NCBI RefSeq assembly: GCF_030055425.1
Contig: NZ_JASFYE010000006.1
Span: forward strand, 1-64,000
DNA: 64,000 nucleotides
DNA from: Methanothermobacter sp.
Lineage (GTDB): Archaea > Methanobacteriota > Methanobacteria > Methanobacteriales > Methanothermobacteraceae
Reading direction: 5' to 3'
Position 1 is the stretch's first letter, and every line of letters begins with the position of its first letter. Shown here piece by piece: positions 27,667-37,032 of this stretch. The notes below the pieces were generated by a model. It was given only the letters and a program-made list of their open reading frames with translations. It was not told where the DNA came from and ran no database searches. A program made the translations under genes and the position numbers.

Positions 27667-27751
27667 ATCCTTCAACCCTCAGTCACAATTAAGTTCCTGC
27701 GTCTGAGGATATCTACATCCTCTAAATCCTTCAACCCTCAGTCACAATTAA
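27643..27751. repeat. 50-base tandem duplication across a convergent gene junction
   Basis: Bases 27643-27692 and 27702-27751 are identical over 50 bases (beginning TCTGAGGATATCTACATCC, ending CAGTCACAATTAA). The first copy holds the last codons and stop of the ACT gene. The second holds the last codons and stop of iorB on the other strand. Each copy also carries an unused remnant of the other gene's end. Perfect identity points to a recent duplication that left both proteins intact. Confidence 0.9.
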
Positions 27752-28328
27752 CAGTCTCAAATCCCTCATGGAACGCCCTCATATTCACTTCCATCAACTT
27801 TGGGGGCAGGTTATTCTTCATGGACTCTATAAGTGTTTCTTTACCCAGTGGAAACCCAGTGGTGGCCGCTGCGGCGCCCAGCATAACCATGTTGAGTGAT
27901 AGTATGTGGCCGGCCTCCACAGCGATTTTCTCCCCATTGAAGCTCCTTACACTACCTGCATTCTCCTCAAGAGTTTTAATTATCTCTTCCAGTGGAGGAT
28001 AGGGGTGTGGGCTTTTTATCAGGTTGAATGGCGGTATCTTTGATGTATTCACAATTACACAGGCGTCTTCGGACATTTTGGGAAGTGCCCTCAGGGCTTC
28101 AAGGGGTTCGAAGGCTATTACAAGGTCAGCCTCACCCTGCGGTATGATGGAACCCCTCACATCACCGAACCTTATCTCTGTTGATACAGCACCACCCCTC
28201 TGGGCCATCCCATGGATCTCACTCATGACGACATTCATACCCCCGTTCATGGCGGCCTCACCGATTATAACGGATGTCTTTATTATCCCCTGGCCGCCAA
28301 CACCACACACATAAATGTTGTAGCTCAT
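27738..28328 (-). CDS. iorB: indolepyruvate:ferredoxin oxidoreductase beta subunit
   Basis: IorB is the gamma-type (POR domain) partner of IorA. The enzyme interconverts aryl pyruvates and aryl-acetyl-CoA with ferredoxin. The 196-residue protein opens with [20 protein letters not shown] and contains [19 protein letters not shown] and [16 protein letters not shown] 28328 overlaps the iorA stop as ATGA and has GGAGGG upstream, so I reject the longer start at 28376. It converges on the ACT gene across the 50-base duplication, and its last five codons are inside the second copy. Confidence 0.93.
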   Translation of the reverse strand: MSYNIYVCGVGGQGIIKTSVIIGEAAMNGGMNVVMSEIHGMAQRGGAVSTEIRFGDVRGSIIPQGEADLVIAFEPLEALRALPKMSEDACVIVNTSKIPPFNLIKSPHPYPPLEEIIKTLEENAGSVRSFNGEKIAVEAGHILSLNMVMLGAAAATTGFPLGKETLIESMKNNLPPKLMEVNMRAFHEGFETVNCD

Positions 28329-30181
28329 CTTTTTCCCTCCGGTTTTATGGCTCCTGCTGGACATATCTGAAGGCATACTGTACAGCCCCTGCAGTAGATG
28401 GGATCTATGAAGACCCTTCCATCCTCCTCAACCATCGCTGGACAGGCAAGTTCACTGAGACATTCAAGACAGAGGTCACATTTCTCCTCATCAACCCTCA
28501 CCGGCCTTCCGCGGACAGCGCCCTCAGATAACATGCAGGGGTATCTGGATATAACCACGGCCACAGATTCGTGCTGAAGGGCCCTCCTGATGGTTTCAGA
28601 GGATCTCCTTATGTTCATGGGGTTAACGGTCTCCACAAATTCAACACCGCAGGCCCTGGCGATATCCTCTATGGATATGGCTGGGGCCTCCTCTCCCATC
28701 CCATCAACCGGGAGCCCAGGGTGTGGCTGTCCACCTGTCATTGCGGTTGTCCTGTTATCCAGTATAACCAGAACGAATCTCTGCCTGTTGTGGACAGCAT
28801 TTATGAGTGGCGGTATACCTGCATGGAAAAAGGTTGAATCCCCTATGAAGGAAACTATCCTCTGGGATGTTGCAGCCGAAAACCCGCAGGCGGTACCCAC
28901 ACTGGACCCCATGCTGAGGAGGTAATCTGCTGCAGAGTAGGGGGGCTCTATCCCCAGGGTGTAGCACCCGATATCGGTGGGGAATATGAGATCCTCCCCC
29001 TCAATACCTAGTTCCGAGGCGGCCCTCCTCACCGAATAGTACATTGCCCTGTGGGGACATCCGGAGCAGAGTGCAGGGGGTCTTTCAGGTAACTCAGGCG
29101 CTTCTATTCCCTTTTCATGGCTTTTGATTCCTGTGAGTCCTGAAATGGCCCTTCTAACTATGTCCTCACTGTACTCATATATCTCAGGGAGTGTGCCATC
29201 CAGTTTTCCATGAACCCCCACATCAAGGCCCTCCGATGCCGCGACTGCAAGGACCTCCTTCTCCATTACAGGGTCCACCTCCTCAACAACAAGCACACCT
29301 TCAAGTCCAGAGAGAAACTCGGCAACAAGTCCCGCAGGGAATGGGTAGGTGAATCCCAGTTTTAGGACTGGGACATCAAGTCCAAGCGTCTGGAGTGCAT
29401 CGTATACATAGTTGAAAGCCCCTCCAGATGCAATTATTCCCAGATCCGATTCAGAGCCCTCATTGAGTACTCTGTTCAGTTCTGAGGTGTCTGCAACCTT
29501 TTTAAGCTTCTTCATTTTCTCAACAAGTTCCCTGCGCATAGCCCTTGCGGTTGCAGGTACCGGTACAAACTGCTCTGGATTCTTCCTGAAAAATCCATTC
29601 ACAGGTTCTTTCCTTCTCTCGCCGGCCTCCACAACTCCCCTCATGTGTGAGACCCTGGTTGTGGTCCTTAAAAGTACCGGTATCCTGTATTCCTCAGAGA
29701 GTTCAAAGGCATGATTCATGTATTCAAGGATCTCCTGTGGATTTGAGGGTTCGAGGAGTGGAACCCATGCGAGGCGTGCATAGTGCCTGTTATCCTGTTC
29801 ATTCTGTGATGAGAACATTGAGGGGTCATCTGCAGATAGAACAACCATCCCTGCCCTCACACCGGTGTATGCGACACTCATGAATGAGTCTGATGCAACA
29901 TTCAGCCCCACATGCTTCATGAATGTGAATGAACGGACCCCTGATGCAGCAGCTGCTGCTGCGACTTCAAGTGCCACCTTCTCATTTATTGAGAATTCAA
30001 AGTAGATTCCTGCCCTCTTTGCAATCTTTGATAGGACATTCCCTATCTCGGATGAGGGTGTTCCAGGGTAGGTGCTTGCAACACCAACCCCCGACTCTAT
30101 TGCAGCCCTCACCGCTGCCTCGTTACCAAGTAAGAATAATCTATCGCCCCTTCTGGCGTCAAGGATATCATCCAGTTCCAT
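28325..30181 (-). CDS. iorA: indolepyruvate:ferredoxin oxidoreductase alpha subunit
   Basis: The 618-residue thiamine-diphosphate enzyme decarboxylates indolepyruvate, phenylpyruvate and similar acids, or runs in reverse to carboxylate aryl-acetyl-CoA. The N-terminal domain has [18 protein letters not shown] and [12 protein letters not shown]. The C-terminal TPP domain has [17 protein letters not shown] and [15 protein letters not shown] tail with two ferredoxin motifs follows ([26 protein letters not shown]). ATG 30181 is preceded by GAGGTGATTTC, so the 30 residues upstream of it are leader. It forms an operon with iorB. Confidence 0.95.
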   Translation of the reverse strand: MELDDILDARRGDRLFLLGNEAAVRAAIESGVGVASTYPGTPSSEIGNVLSKIAKRAGIYFEFSINEKVALEVAAAAAASGVRSFTFMKHVGLNVASDSFMSVAYTGVRAGMVVLSADDPSMFSSQNEQDNRHYARLAWVPLLEPSNPQEILEYMNHAFELSEEYRIPVLLRTTTRVSHMRGVVEAGERRKEPVNGFFRKNPEQFVPVPATARAMRRELVEKMKKLKKVADTSELNRVLNEGSESDLGIIASGGAFNYVYDALQTLGLDVPVLKLGFTYPFPAGLVAEFLSGLEGVLVVEEVDPVMEKEVLAVAASEGLDVGVHGKLDGTLPEIYEYSEDIVRRAISGLTGIKSHEKGIEAPELPERPPALCSGCPHRAMYYSVRRAASELGIEGEDLIFPTDIGCYTLGIEPPYSAADYLLSMGSSVGTACGFSAATSQRIVSFIGDSTFFHAGIPPLINAVHNRQRFVLVILDNRTTAMTGGQPHPGLPVDGMGEEAPAISIEDIARACGVEFVETVNPMNIRRSSETIRRALQHESVAVVISRYPCMLSEGAVRGRPVRVDEEKCDLCLECLSELACPAMVEEDGRVFIDPIYCRGCTVCLQICPAGAIKPEGKR

Positions 30182-30390
30182 GAAATCACCTCGGAGTAAT
30201 AATTTAAGTACTCTGCTGTGGATGGCCTGAAGGCAATGCATGTACACATAGCAACCGTACTCAGAATACATCTATTAGCATTTTATAAAAAATTTATCAG
30301 TTGGAATCACAAACCTTAATATGGACCATGAACAATTAGGATTCAGTTAATTCTAAATTATTCTTCACATGATTCGGTGCGGAGATAAAA

Positions 30391-31857
30391 ATGATTGTTA
30401 AGGTTTTAAGGTTTGAACCCGGTGTAGATGAGAAACCACACCTTGAAAGTTATGATATACCATCAAAGGAAAAAATGAAGGTTCTTGATGCCCTTCAGCT
30501 TATAAATAAAATGTATAATGCCAATATTGCCTTCAGAAGTTCATGCAGGGCAGGGCAGTGCGGTTCATGTGCTGTTAAGATGAATGGAGAGGTTGTCCTT
30601 GCATGCAGGGCAGAGGTGGAGGATGGGGCCGTTATTGAGCCGGTGGACCTCCCGGTTATAAAGGACCTGATGGTTGACAGGAGCGAAATAGAGGATAAGG
30701 TGAGGGCCATGGGACTCTACCTCCAGTCAGAAGCCAGGGGCATCCAGAGGATCAAGCCGGAGGACTACCAGGACACCAAGAAACTGAGGGGATGCATAGA
30801 GTGTTTCTCCTGTATAAGTTCATGTCCCGTTATAAAGGAGAGCACAGAGTATGCAGGGCCCTACTTCATGAGGTACATATCAAAATTTGCCTTCGATCCC
30901 CGTGATGAGGCCGAAAGAGCCGCTGGGGGTGTGGAGGAGGGACTTTACTGCTGTACCACCTGCGGTAAATGTGCCGAGGTATGCCCCAAGGAACTCAATG
31001 TACCAGGGGATGCAATTGAAAAGCTGAGGGCCATGGCATGCAGAGAGGGTGCTGGGCCCCTCGATGCCCACATGAAGATCAAGAAACTCATTTCAGAGAC
31101 TGGTAGATCCGTTGACCGTATAGAAAAGGGTTTCATTGAATCAGTGGGGAGGAAACCGGGTTCAAGGATAGGGTTCTTCACAGGCTGCCTGGTCGACTAC
31201 AGGATGCCTGAGGTTGGAATGGCACTTCTTAGGGTGCTCAGAGAACACGGCTTTGAGGTTGATGTCCCTGATGGTCAGGTTTGCTGTGGATCACCCATGA
31301 TAAGGACTGGTCAGCTCGACATTGTTGAGGATCTTGTTGAGAGAAACAGGAGGGCCCTCGAGGGGTATGACACCATAATAACAGTCTGTGCTGGCTGCGG
31401 AGCCACCCTGAAGAAGGACTATCCCCGTTATGGCGTTGAACTGAACGTCCTTGACATCAGCGAATTCCTGGCGGATCGGATCGACGACATTAAAATGAAG
31501 CCGGTCAACATGAGGGTGACCTACCATGACCCCTGCCACCTTCTGAGGGGCCAGGGTGTTAAACTGGAGCCAAGGAAGATACTTAACAGCATCCCGGGCC
31601 TTGAATTTGTTGAAATGGAAAAACAGGGCCAGTGCTGTGGATCAGGTGGGGGTGTGAAATCAGGTAAACCTGAGATAGCCGAAAGCCTGGGAAGGAAGAA
31701 GGCTGAGATGATACGCAAACTCAATGTTGACGCCGTGATAACCATATGCCCCTTCTGCCAGCTCCATATAAAGGATTCCCTTGAGAAGGAGGGTCTTGGG
31801 GACGTGAAGGTTATGAACATCCTTGAACTCCTTGACATGGCCTATTCTGATGACTGA
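30391..31857 (+). CDS. tfrB: thiol:fumarate reductase subunit B
   Basis: TfrB oxidises CoM-SH and CoB-SH to the heterodisulfide and passes the electrons to the flavoprotein TfrA, which reduces fumarate for biosynthesis. The 488-residue protein is a natural fusion. It has an N-terminal [2Fe-2S] domain (CRAGQCGSCAVKMNGE), two [4Fe-4S] motifs (CIECFSCISSCPVI, CCTTCGKCAEVCPK), and a C-terminal HdrB-like half with CCG domains (QVCCGSPMI, GQCCGSGGGVKSG, CPFCQLHIK). tfrA is not adjacent, as is known for this genus. Divergent from iorA. Confidence 0.95.
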   Translation: MIVKVLRFEPGVDEKPHLESYDIPSKEKMKVLDALQLINKMYNANIAFRSSCRAGQCGSCAVKMNGEVVLACRAEVEDGAVIEPVDLPVIKDLMVDRSEIEDKVRAMGLYLQSEARGIQRIKPEDYQDTKKLRGCIECFSCISSCPVIKESTEYAGPYFMRYISKFAFDPRDEAERAAGGVEEGLYCCTTCGKCAEVCPKELNVPGDAIEKLRAMACREGAGPLDAHMKIKKLISETGRSVDRIEKGFIESVGRKPGSRIGFFTGCLVDYRMPEVGMALLRVLREHGFEVDVPDGQVCCGSPMIRTGQLDIVEDLVERNRRALEGYDTIITVCAGCGATLKKDYPRYGVELNVLDISEFLADRIDDIKMKPVNMRVTYHDPCHLLRGQGVKLEPRKILNSIPGLEFVEMEKQGQCCGSGGGVKSGKPEIAESLGRKKAEMIRKLNVDAVITICPFCQLHIKDSLEKEGLGDVKVMNILELLDMAYSDD

Positions 31858-31868
31858 GGGGGCTGGAT

Positions 31869-32591
31869 ATGGAAGTTTACGAGCTCCTCTCCAGAAACAT
31901 TGGCGTCGTGTTTGTGGAACCTGAAACCCCTGGAAACGTGGGTTTCCTTGCGAGGGCCATGAAGAATTTTGGCCTTCGAAATCTTATTCTTATAAACCCC
32001 TGCAACCTTGAGGATGAAGCCTATTACCAGGCAATGCATGCCAGGGACCTTGTTGAGGATGCCATAATCTACCAGACCCTTGACGAGATGATGGAAAACC
32101 TTGAACCTGACTTTCTTGTTGGGACAACCGGTGTGCCTGGAGGGAGCTACAACGTTGACAGAATACCCCTAAGGCCATCCCAGCTTTCCTCAGCCATTAA
32201 CCCCTCCTCAAGGACCTTCATACTCTTTGGGCGTGAAGGGGACGGACTATCAAACAGGGAGCTCGGCCTATGCGACATGGTGGTGAGTATCCCCACAGAT
32301 AGGGAATACCCCATAATGAATATAACCCACGCCGCAGCAATAATATTTTATGAGATATTTAAAAAAAGAGATTTTGACTGCGAAGGACTTGAGGAGGCCT
32401 CAGGAGTTGAAAAAAAACTTCTCGTGGAGGAGATGGACAAGATAATATCTGTGATTGACCTTCCCCCACACAAGGAGAGGGTTGCCTCGAGGGTGTTCAG
32501 GAATGTGACCGGGAGGGCCTTTATAACAGCAAGGGAGGCCCATACACTTAAGGGGGTCCTCCGGAGAATAAAAAACAGGATAAAGGAATAA
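31869..32591 (+). CDS. SpoU/TrmJ-type RNA 2'-O-methyltransferase
   Basis: The 240-residue SPOUT methyltransferase opens with VGVVFVEPETPGNVGFLARA-like sequence and has the knotted SAM-site motifs FILFGREGDGLSNRELG and EYPIMNITHAAAIIF. TrmJ enzymes 2'-O-methylate C32 or nearby positions of the tRNA anticodon loop. A C-terminal helical part (from about residue 180) is typical of TrmJ dimers. It starts 11 bases after tfrB, so it may be co-transcribed with it. Confidence 0.85.
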   Translation: MEVYELLSRNIGVVFVEPETPGNVGFLARAMKNFGLRNLILINPCNLEDEAYYQAMHARDLVEDAIIYQTLDEMMENLEPDFLVGTTGVPGGSYNVDRIPLRPSQLSSAINPSSRTFILFGREGDGLSNRELGLCDMVVSIPTDREYPIMNITHAAAIIFYEIFKKRDFDCEGLEEASGVEKKLLVEEMDKIISVIDLPPHKERVASRVFRNVTGRAFITAREAHTLKGVLRRIKNRIKE

Positions 32592-32630
32592 AGTTCAGGA
32601 GGTCTTGCTCTGTTTTTCGGTTTACTGGAT

Positions 32631-33707
32631 ATGGTGGGTATCATTATCTTCATCATACTCATCATTTTCCTGCCGGTTATAATCAGGATGAGGATGATCT
32701 CGGCGGTTGAGGGGGCCATCAGGGAACTGGATGATATGGAGAAAAAAGCCAGAAAGATAATAATTGACCTCAGCGGCATCAAAGATGAGGGGGTCCTGGA
32801 TGACCAACTGGAGTTCTTCATAGTGCCCCCCTCGGATATTGATCCATCAGGACTTGCAGATAAATTCAGGAGACTCCTGGAGATGGGAGACCTCCGTATC
32901 AGGGAGATGGTTGAAGAAATTTCCCCGGATGCGGACAGTGAAAAAAAGGCCAGTATAATTATGTGTATAAAGGTGACAGCAGGTATCCGGGGTATCCTCA
33001 AATTTCTGAGGCATAACCTTGAACTGTCAAGGAAGACGGGAAACCTTCAGATTCTTGTTGCCCTTCAGATGAACCTCGAGCTGATCATGAGGACCGCCAG
33101 GGCATACCTGGATGGCTGCCAGGCAATCTCATCCTCCCTCCCCCTGGGTGACGGTGCCGGTCCCCTCACAGCAGGGATGCTCATAGATGAAGAAGATGGT
33201 AAAGAACACCTGCATGAAATGGTCTACGTAAAGAAGAGATTCATGGATAAGGATATTGGTATTCTGAAGCCACATGGCCCTGGTTCAAGGCTTGGAATGG
33301 TGGTGAAGGCCCTTGAGGAGATCCTCAGTGAGGATGAGTTCCATGAGGTGATAATGGTGGATGCTGCCGCCAAAATGGAGGGTGAAAAAACAGGTACAGT
33401 GGCTGAGGGGGTCGGGGTGGCCATAGGTGGCCCTGGCGTTGAAAAGTGGTTCATGGAGAACATGATACTTGAACACAGAACCCACGCCATCATAATAAAG
33501 ATGTCCCCTGAGGAGGCAATGTCCCATATGACAAGGGAAATACTTGACGCCTGCAGCGTCGCCCGCTCAAGGATAGAGGATATAATATCCAGATCAGATG
33601 CAGATTCAATCCTCATAATAGGTGTGGGTAACAGCAGCGGCATCCCTGACGCCGTTGAAAACCCTGGGGAGATCAAGGTGAAGGAAAAGGATGATACCCG
33701 GGAATGA
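32631..33707 (+). CDS. conserved membrane-anchored protein, DUF1512-like
   Basis: The 358-residue protein starts with one transmembrane helix (VGIIIFIILIIFLPVIIRMR), followed by a cytoplasmic or external helical domain and an alpha/beta domain with VVMVDAAAKMEGEKTG-like sequence (EVIMVDAAAKMEGEKTG). I recognise the family as DUF1512, function unknown. ATG 32631 has no ribosome site. GGAGGT at 32598-32603 is followed six bases later by an in-frame CTG (32610), which would add seven residues (LFFGLLD). The 3' end runs into a set of imperfect tandem repeats. Confidence 0.7.
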   Translation: MVGIIIFIILIIFLPVIIRMRMISAVEGAIRELDDMEKKARKIIIDLSGIKDEGVLDDQLEFFIVPPSDIDPSGLADKFRRLLEMGDLRIREMVEEISPDADSEKKASIIMCIKVTAGIRGILKFLRHNLELSRKTGNLQILVALQMNLELIMRTARAYLDGCQAISSSLPLGDGAGPLTAGMLIDEEDGKEHLHEMVYVKKRFMDKDIGILKPHGPGSRLGMVVKALEEILSEDEFHEVIMVDAAAKMEGEKTGTVAEGVGVAIGGPGVEKWFMENMILEHRTHAIIIKMSPEEAMSHMTREILDACSVARSRIEDIISRSDADSILIIGVGNSSGIPDAVENPGEIKVKEKDDTRE

Positions 33708-33827
33708 AGAGGACATGTTATGGAAAGATCAAGGTTAAGGAAAAGTGCGAGACCTAAAGAGGAGATGCTTGGAAAGAGCAAGATGAAGGGAAAAGAATGA
33801 TCCTGAGAATAAAGAGGAGATGTTTTA
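33671..33827 (+). repeat. three imperfect tandem repeats before dcd
   Basis: Three related units begin at about 33671, 33727 and 33776, and share GATCAAGGTGAAGGAAAAG-type starts and AAGAGGAGATGTT-type ends, with spacings of 56 and 49 bases. The first overlaps the last codons of the DUF1512 gene; the last supplies GAGGAG for the dcd start. Each unit ends in a ribosome-site-like AGAGGA followed closely by an ATG or equivalent. The divergence among units shows that the expansion is old. Confidence 0.7.
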
Positions 33828-34421
33828 ATGGCAATACTCAGTGACCGTGACATAAAGAGGTACCTTGAGGAGGGGCTGATAACCATAGACCCCCTTGATG
33901 ACCCTGAAAGGCAGATACAGCCATCATCAGTTGACCTTAGAATAGGCGATGAATTCAGGGGATTCAGGGTTATAAGAAAACCCTGCATAGACCCCAAGGA
34001 CCCCGCGGATATAGAATCCTACATGGAAACCTTTCATGTTGAGGAGGGTCCATTCATAATACATCCAGGCGAATTTGCCCTTGCAACAACCTACGAATAC
34101 ATAGGGCTGCCAGACAACCTTGTTGCAAGGGTTGAGGGCCGGTCATCCATAGGGAGGCTCGGCATAACCATGCACGTGACTGCAGGATACGTGGACCCCG
34201 GCTTCCATGGAAGGATAACCCTTGAGATATCCAACATAGGTAAGATGCCGGTGGCCCTCTACCCTGGCCAGAGGGTCTGCCAGATAGTCTTCGAGACAAT
34301 GACAAGTCCTGCAGAGAAACCGTATGGTCACCCATCACGTGACAGCAAATATATCGGCCAGACAAGGCCCCAGACAAGCAGAATAAAGGATGACTATGAA
34401 ATAAGAACCTCAAGGATCTGA
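33828..34421 (+). CDS. dcd: dCTP deaminase
   Basis: The 197-residue trimeric deaminase converts dCTP to dUTP, or directly to dUMP in bifunctional archaeal forms. Seen: QPSSVDLRIGDEFR, VEGRSSIGRLGI, TAGYVDPGFHGRITLEISN with the catalytic Glu, and the C-terminal substrate-closing tail SKYIGQTRPQTSR. GAGGAG is nine bases before ATG 33828. Whether it is mono- or bifunctional cannot be decided with confidence. It lies 16 bases before glyS. Confidence 0.92.
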   Translation: MAILSDRDIKRYLEEGLITIDPLDDPERQIQPSSVDLRIGDEFRGFRVIRKPCIDPKDPADIESYMETFHVEEGPFIIHPGEFALATTYEYIGLPDNLVARVEGRSSIGRLGITMHVTAGYVDPGFHGRITLEISNIGKMPVALYPGQRVCQIVFETMTSPAEKPYGHPSRDSKYIGQTRPQTSRIKDDYEIRTSRI

Positions 34422-34437
34422 TGAAAAAGGAGTGATC

Positions 34438-36132
34438 ATGTTGAACCATGAAAAGACAATGACCGTTGCAAGGAAAAGAGGTTTCCTGTGGTCTTCATTT
34501 GAGATCTACTCAGGTGTGGCTGGGTTCGTGGATTACGGACCACTTGGAGCAACACTCAAGAACAAGATAATGAACAGGTGGCGTGAATTCTATGTGGTCA
34601 GGGAGGGCTTCTATGAAATAGAGTCCCCCACAATAATGCCAGAGGAGGCCCTCAAGGCATCAGGACACGTTGACCACTTCAATGACCCCATGACCCAGTG
34701 CAAGGAGTGCATGGATGTCTACAGGGCCGACCACATAATCGAGGATGCAACAGGAAGGGATGTTGAGGGCCTCGAGAACCAGGAACTTACAGAGATCATA
34801 TCAGATGAGGCTATAAGGTGCCCGAGGTGTGGTGGACACCTGACCCATGTATGGAGCTACAACCTCATGTTCCAGACCCTGATAGGGGCTAAAGGCAAAA
34901 AAACAGGGTACCTCAGACCTGAAACTGCCCAGGGGATATTCATACCCTTCAAGAGGCTTCTGAGGTTCTTCAGAAACCGCCTGCCATTTGGTGTTGTTCA
35001 GCTGGGCAAATCATACCGGAATGAGATATCCCCCAGGCAGGGTGTTATAAGGCTCCGTGAGTTCACCCAGGCAGAGGCAGAGATATTCGTCAACCCTGAA
35101 GACAAGTCACACCCAGAGTTTGATACTGTCAAAGGGGATAAACTCAGATTATATTCTGCAGATGCCCAGCTTGATGGTTCAGAGCCCTCTGAGATGACTG
35201 CGGCTGAAGCGGTTGAAAAGGGCATTGTATCAAGTGAAATACTCACATACCACCTCTGCCTTGCAAAGAGGTTCCTCACAGATATAGGTATACCCGAGGA
35301 TGCCCTGAGGTTCAGGCAGCACCTTCCGTCTGAAATGGCCCACTATGCAATTGACTGCTGGGACGTTGAGGCGTTCACAGATTCCTATGGGTGGATAGAG
35401 ATCATAGGTATAGCCGACAGGACAGACTATGACCTCAAATCACACAGCCAGTACAGCGGCGAGGACCTCAGGGTTTTCATAGAGTACGAGAAACCAAGGA
35501 AGATTAAAAGGCGCACTGTTAAACCTGATATGGGCAGGCTTGGTCCAAGGTTCAGGAAGGACGCTGCAAGGATAGCCCAGGCCCTCAGTGAAATTGAAGC
35601 TGATGAAGTGGAAAAAGCGCTCAGGGGTGAGGGCAAATTCATCCTTGACGGTGAATTCGAAATACTGCCAGATGATGTGAGCTTTGGGGACGTGGAGGAG
35701 GTTGTGACGGGTGAAAAGGTCTATCCACATGTCATAGAGCCATCATTCGGTATAGACAGAATAATCTACACCCTTCTCTTACATTCCCTTGTGGATGAGA
35801 ATGACAGGACCTACTTCCAACTTCCGCCGCATGTTGCACCGGTGGAGGTCAGCGTCTTCCCCCTCGTAAACAAGAAAGAAATGGTTGAGGTTGCCCTTGA
35901 CATAAAAAGAAAGCTCAGAAAATCGGGTTTCATAGCTGAATTTGACTCCTCAGGGACCATAGGGAGAAGGTATGCCCGTTCAGATGAGATAGGGGTTCCA
36001 TTTGCGGTTACAGTGGACCATGAAACCCTTGAGGATGGAACAGTGACCCTCAGGAACAGGGATGACTGCACTCAGATAAGGTTGAAGATTGAGGAACTGG
36101 ATTCAAAGTTAAAGGAATTTATAAAATCATGA
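34438..36132 (+). CDS. glyS: glycyl-tRNA synthetase
   Basis: The 564-residue class II synthetase is of the alpha-2 type. Seen: SSFEIYSGVAGFVDYGPLG, a zinc-ribbon-like insert (CKECMDVY with CPRCGGHL), motif 2 (SYRNEISPRQGVIRLREF) and motif 3 (EPSFGIDRIIYTLL). The C-terminal anticodon-binding domain (about 470-560) includes GRRYARSDEIGVPFAVTVD. ATG 34438 is preceded by GGAGTGATC; the GTG at 34432 is inside that ribosome site. It converges on a FilR1-type regulator with 2 bases between stops. Confidence 0.95.
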   Translation: MLNHEKTMTVARKRGFLWSSFEIYSGVAGFVDYGPLGATLKNKIMNRWREFYVVREGFYEIESPTIMPEEALKASGHVDHFNDPMTQCKECMDVYRADHIIEDATGRDVEGLENQELTEIISDEAIRCPRCGGHLTHVWSYNLMFQTLIGAKGKKTGYLRPETAQGIFIPFKRLLRFFRNRLPFGVVQLGKSYRNEISPRQGVIRLREFTQAEAEIFVNPEDKSHPEFDTVKGDKLRLYSADAQLDGSEPSEMTAAEAVEKGIVSSEILTYHLCLAKRFLTDIGIPEDALRFRQHLPSEMAHYAIDCWDVEAFTDSYGWIEIIGIADRTDYDLKSHSQYSGEDLRVFIEYEKPRKIKRRTVKPDMGRLGPRFRKDAARIAQALSEIEADEVEKALRGEGKFILDGEFEILPDDVSFGDVEEVVTGEKVYPHVIEPSFGIDRIIYTLLLHSLVDENDRTYFQLPPHVAPVEVSVFPLVNKKEMVEVALDIKRKLRKSGFIAEFDSSGTIGRRYARSDEIGVPFAVTVDHETLEDGTVTLRNRDDCTQIRLKIEELDSKLKEFIKS

Positions 36133-36134
36133 AA

Positions 36135-37022
36135 CTACTCCTCCAGAGGAAGTGGGGTCTCCCTGACGCTACCCAGAGATTCGCTGTCCAGCACGGATGA
36201 AAGACTCCAGTGGTAATCAAATAGCCTGTTCCCCCACTGGAGAATCTCCTCCCCATGACCCATCAGGATTTCCGTTTTTGATGAATCAAAGCCATCCCTT
36301 TTAAACAGACTCATTGAGAAAAAGGTGTCAGATATCATGTAGGAAATCTCCTGGTTCTCAGGGAGAACCCCTATCCTCAGTAAATCTGAATCCATGAGCT
36401 CAGGGAGATTCATTAAACCCAGCTCCCCAATAAAAACATGATATGTGTCAGGTGTCAGTATGAGTTCCACCCTTCCACCAGTTTCAACGAACCCTGATAT
36501 TGATTCTGTGTGCCTGGGAAGGCAGGATGAAAGCATTGCCCTTAGGTGGGTGGCGTTATCCAGCATCTCAAGGTAGGTTGTGTATGGTCTCTGGAGGTCA
36601 TCTGGTGTTGCCTCAACAATGTAGGCGTCCCTGAAGACATTTATGTCCATGAGGAACTGCGCTGGAATTGATCCAATTGAATGTCTGTTCCAGAATTCCC
36701 TGTGAAGCCTCACAGCATCCATTGAGTTCATAAACTTTGATAGGGTGATTCCCATAAGCTTTCCCTTTGACGTTAGTCTGCATGTATCTGAGGACCTCTC
36801 CACCAGCCTCCTTTCCTCTAACTCCATGAGTGCATGAGTGGTGGCTGAATTTGAGGTCCTTATGATGTCCCTGATCTCAGAAACCCTTTTTTCTCCCTCC
36901 ATAAGATTGAGTATTACCCCTGATCGCACCCGGGACCCCGCTATAAATCTGATCTCAGCAAGCAGATCATGAATGTCATCTGGAAACCCTGTAAGTAGGT
37001 TAAAATCACTGCCAAGTTCCAT
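36135..37022 (-). CDS. winged-helix regulator with FilR1 (DUF1724-type) domain
   Basis: The 295-residue archaeal transcription regulator has an N-terminal winged helix (about 20-90, GVILNLMEGEKRVSEIRDII, ATTHALMELEERRLVERSSD) and a C-terminal methanogen regulatory domain (about 130-270) with GGRVELILTPDTYHVFIGEL. The FilR1 domain is thought to sense carboxylated ligands. It is immediately downstream of, and homologous to, the gene at 37033, so the pair arose by duplication. ATG 37022 follows GGGGGCAG. Confidence 0.82.
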   Translation of the reverse strand: MELGSDFNLLTGFPDDIHDLLAEIRFIAGSRVRSGVILNLMEGEKRVSEIRDIIRTSNSATTHALMELEERRLVERSSDTCRLTSKGKLMGITLSKFMNSMDAVRLHREFWNRHSIGSIPAQFLMDINVFRDAYIVEATPDDLQRPYTTYLEMLDNATHLRAMLSSCLPRHTESISGFVETGGRVELILTPDTYHVFIGELGLMNLPELMDSDLLRIGVLPENQEISYMISDTFFSMSLFKRDGFDSSKTEILMGHGEEILQWGNRLFDYHWSLSSVLDSESLGSVRETPLPLEE

Positions 37023-37032
37023 TCTCTGCCCC

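Noticed and set aside
32348-33001. 217-codon minus-strand frame across the TrmJ and DUF1512 genes
   Set aside because: It is Ser/Ile-rich, without domain or ribosome site, and spans two real genes on the other strand.
33224-33997. 257-codon minus-strand frame over DUF1512 and dcd
   Set aside because: It crosses the tandem-repeat spacer and two genes; composition typical of antisense frames.
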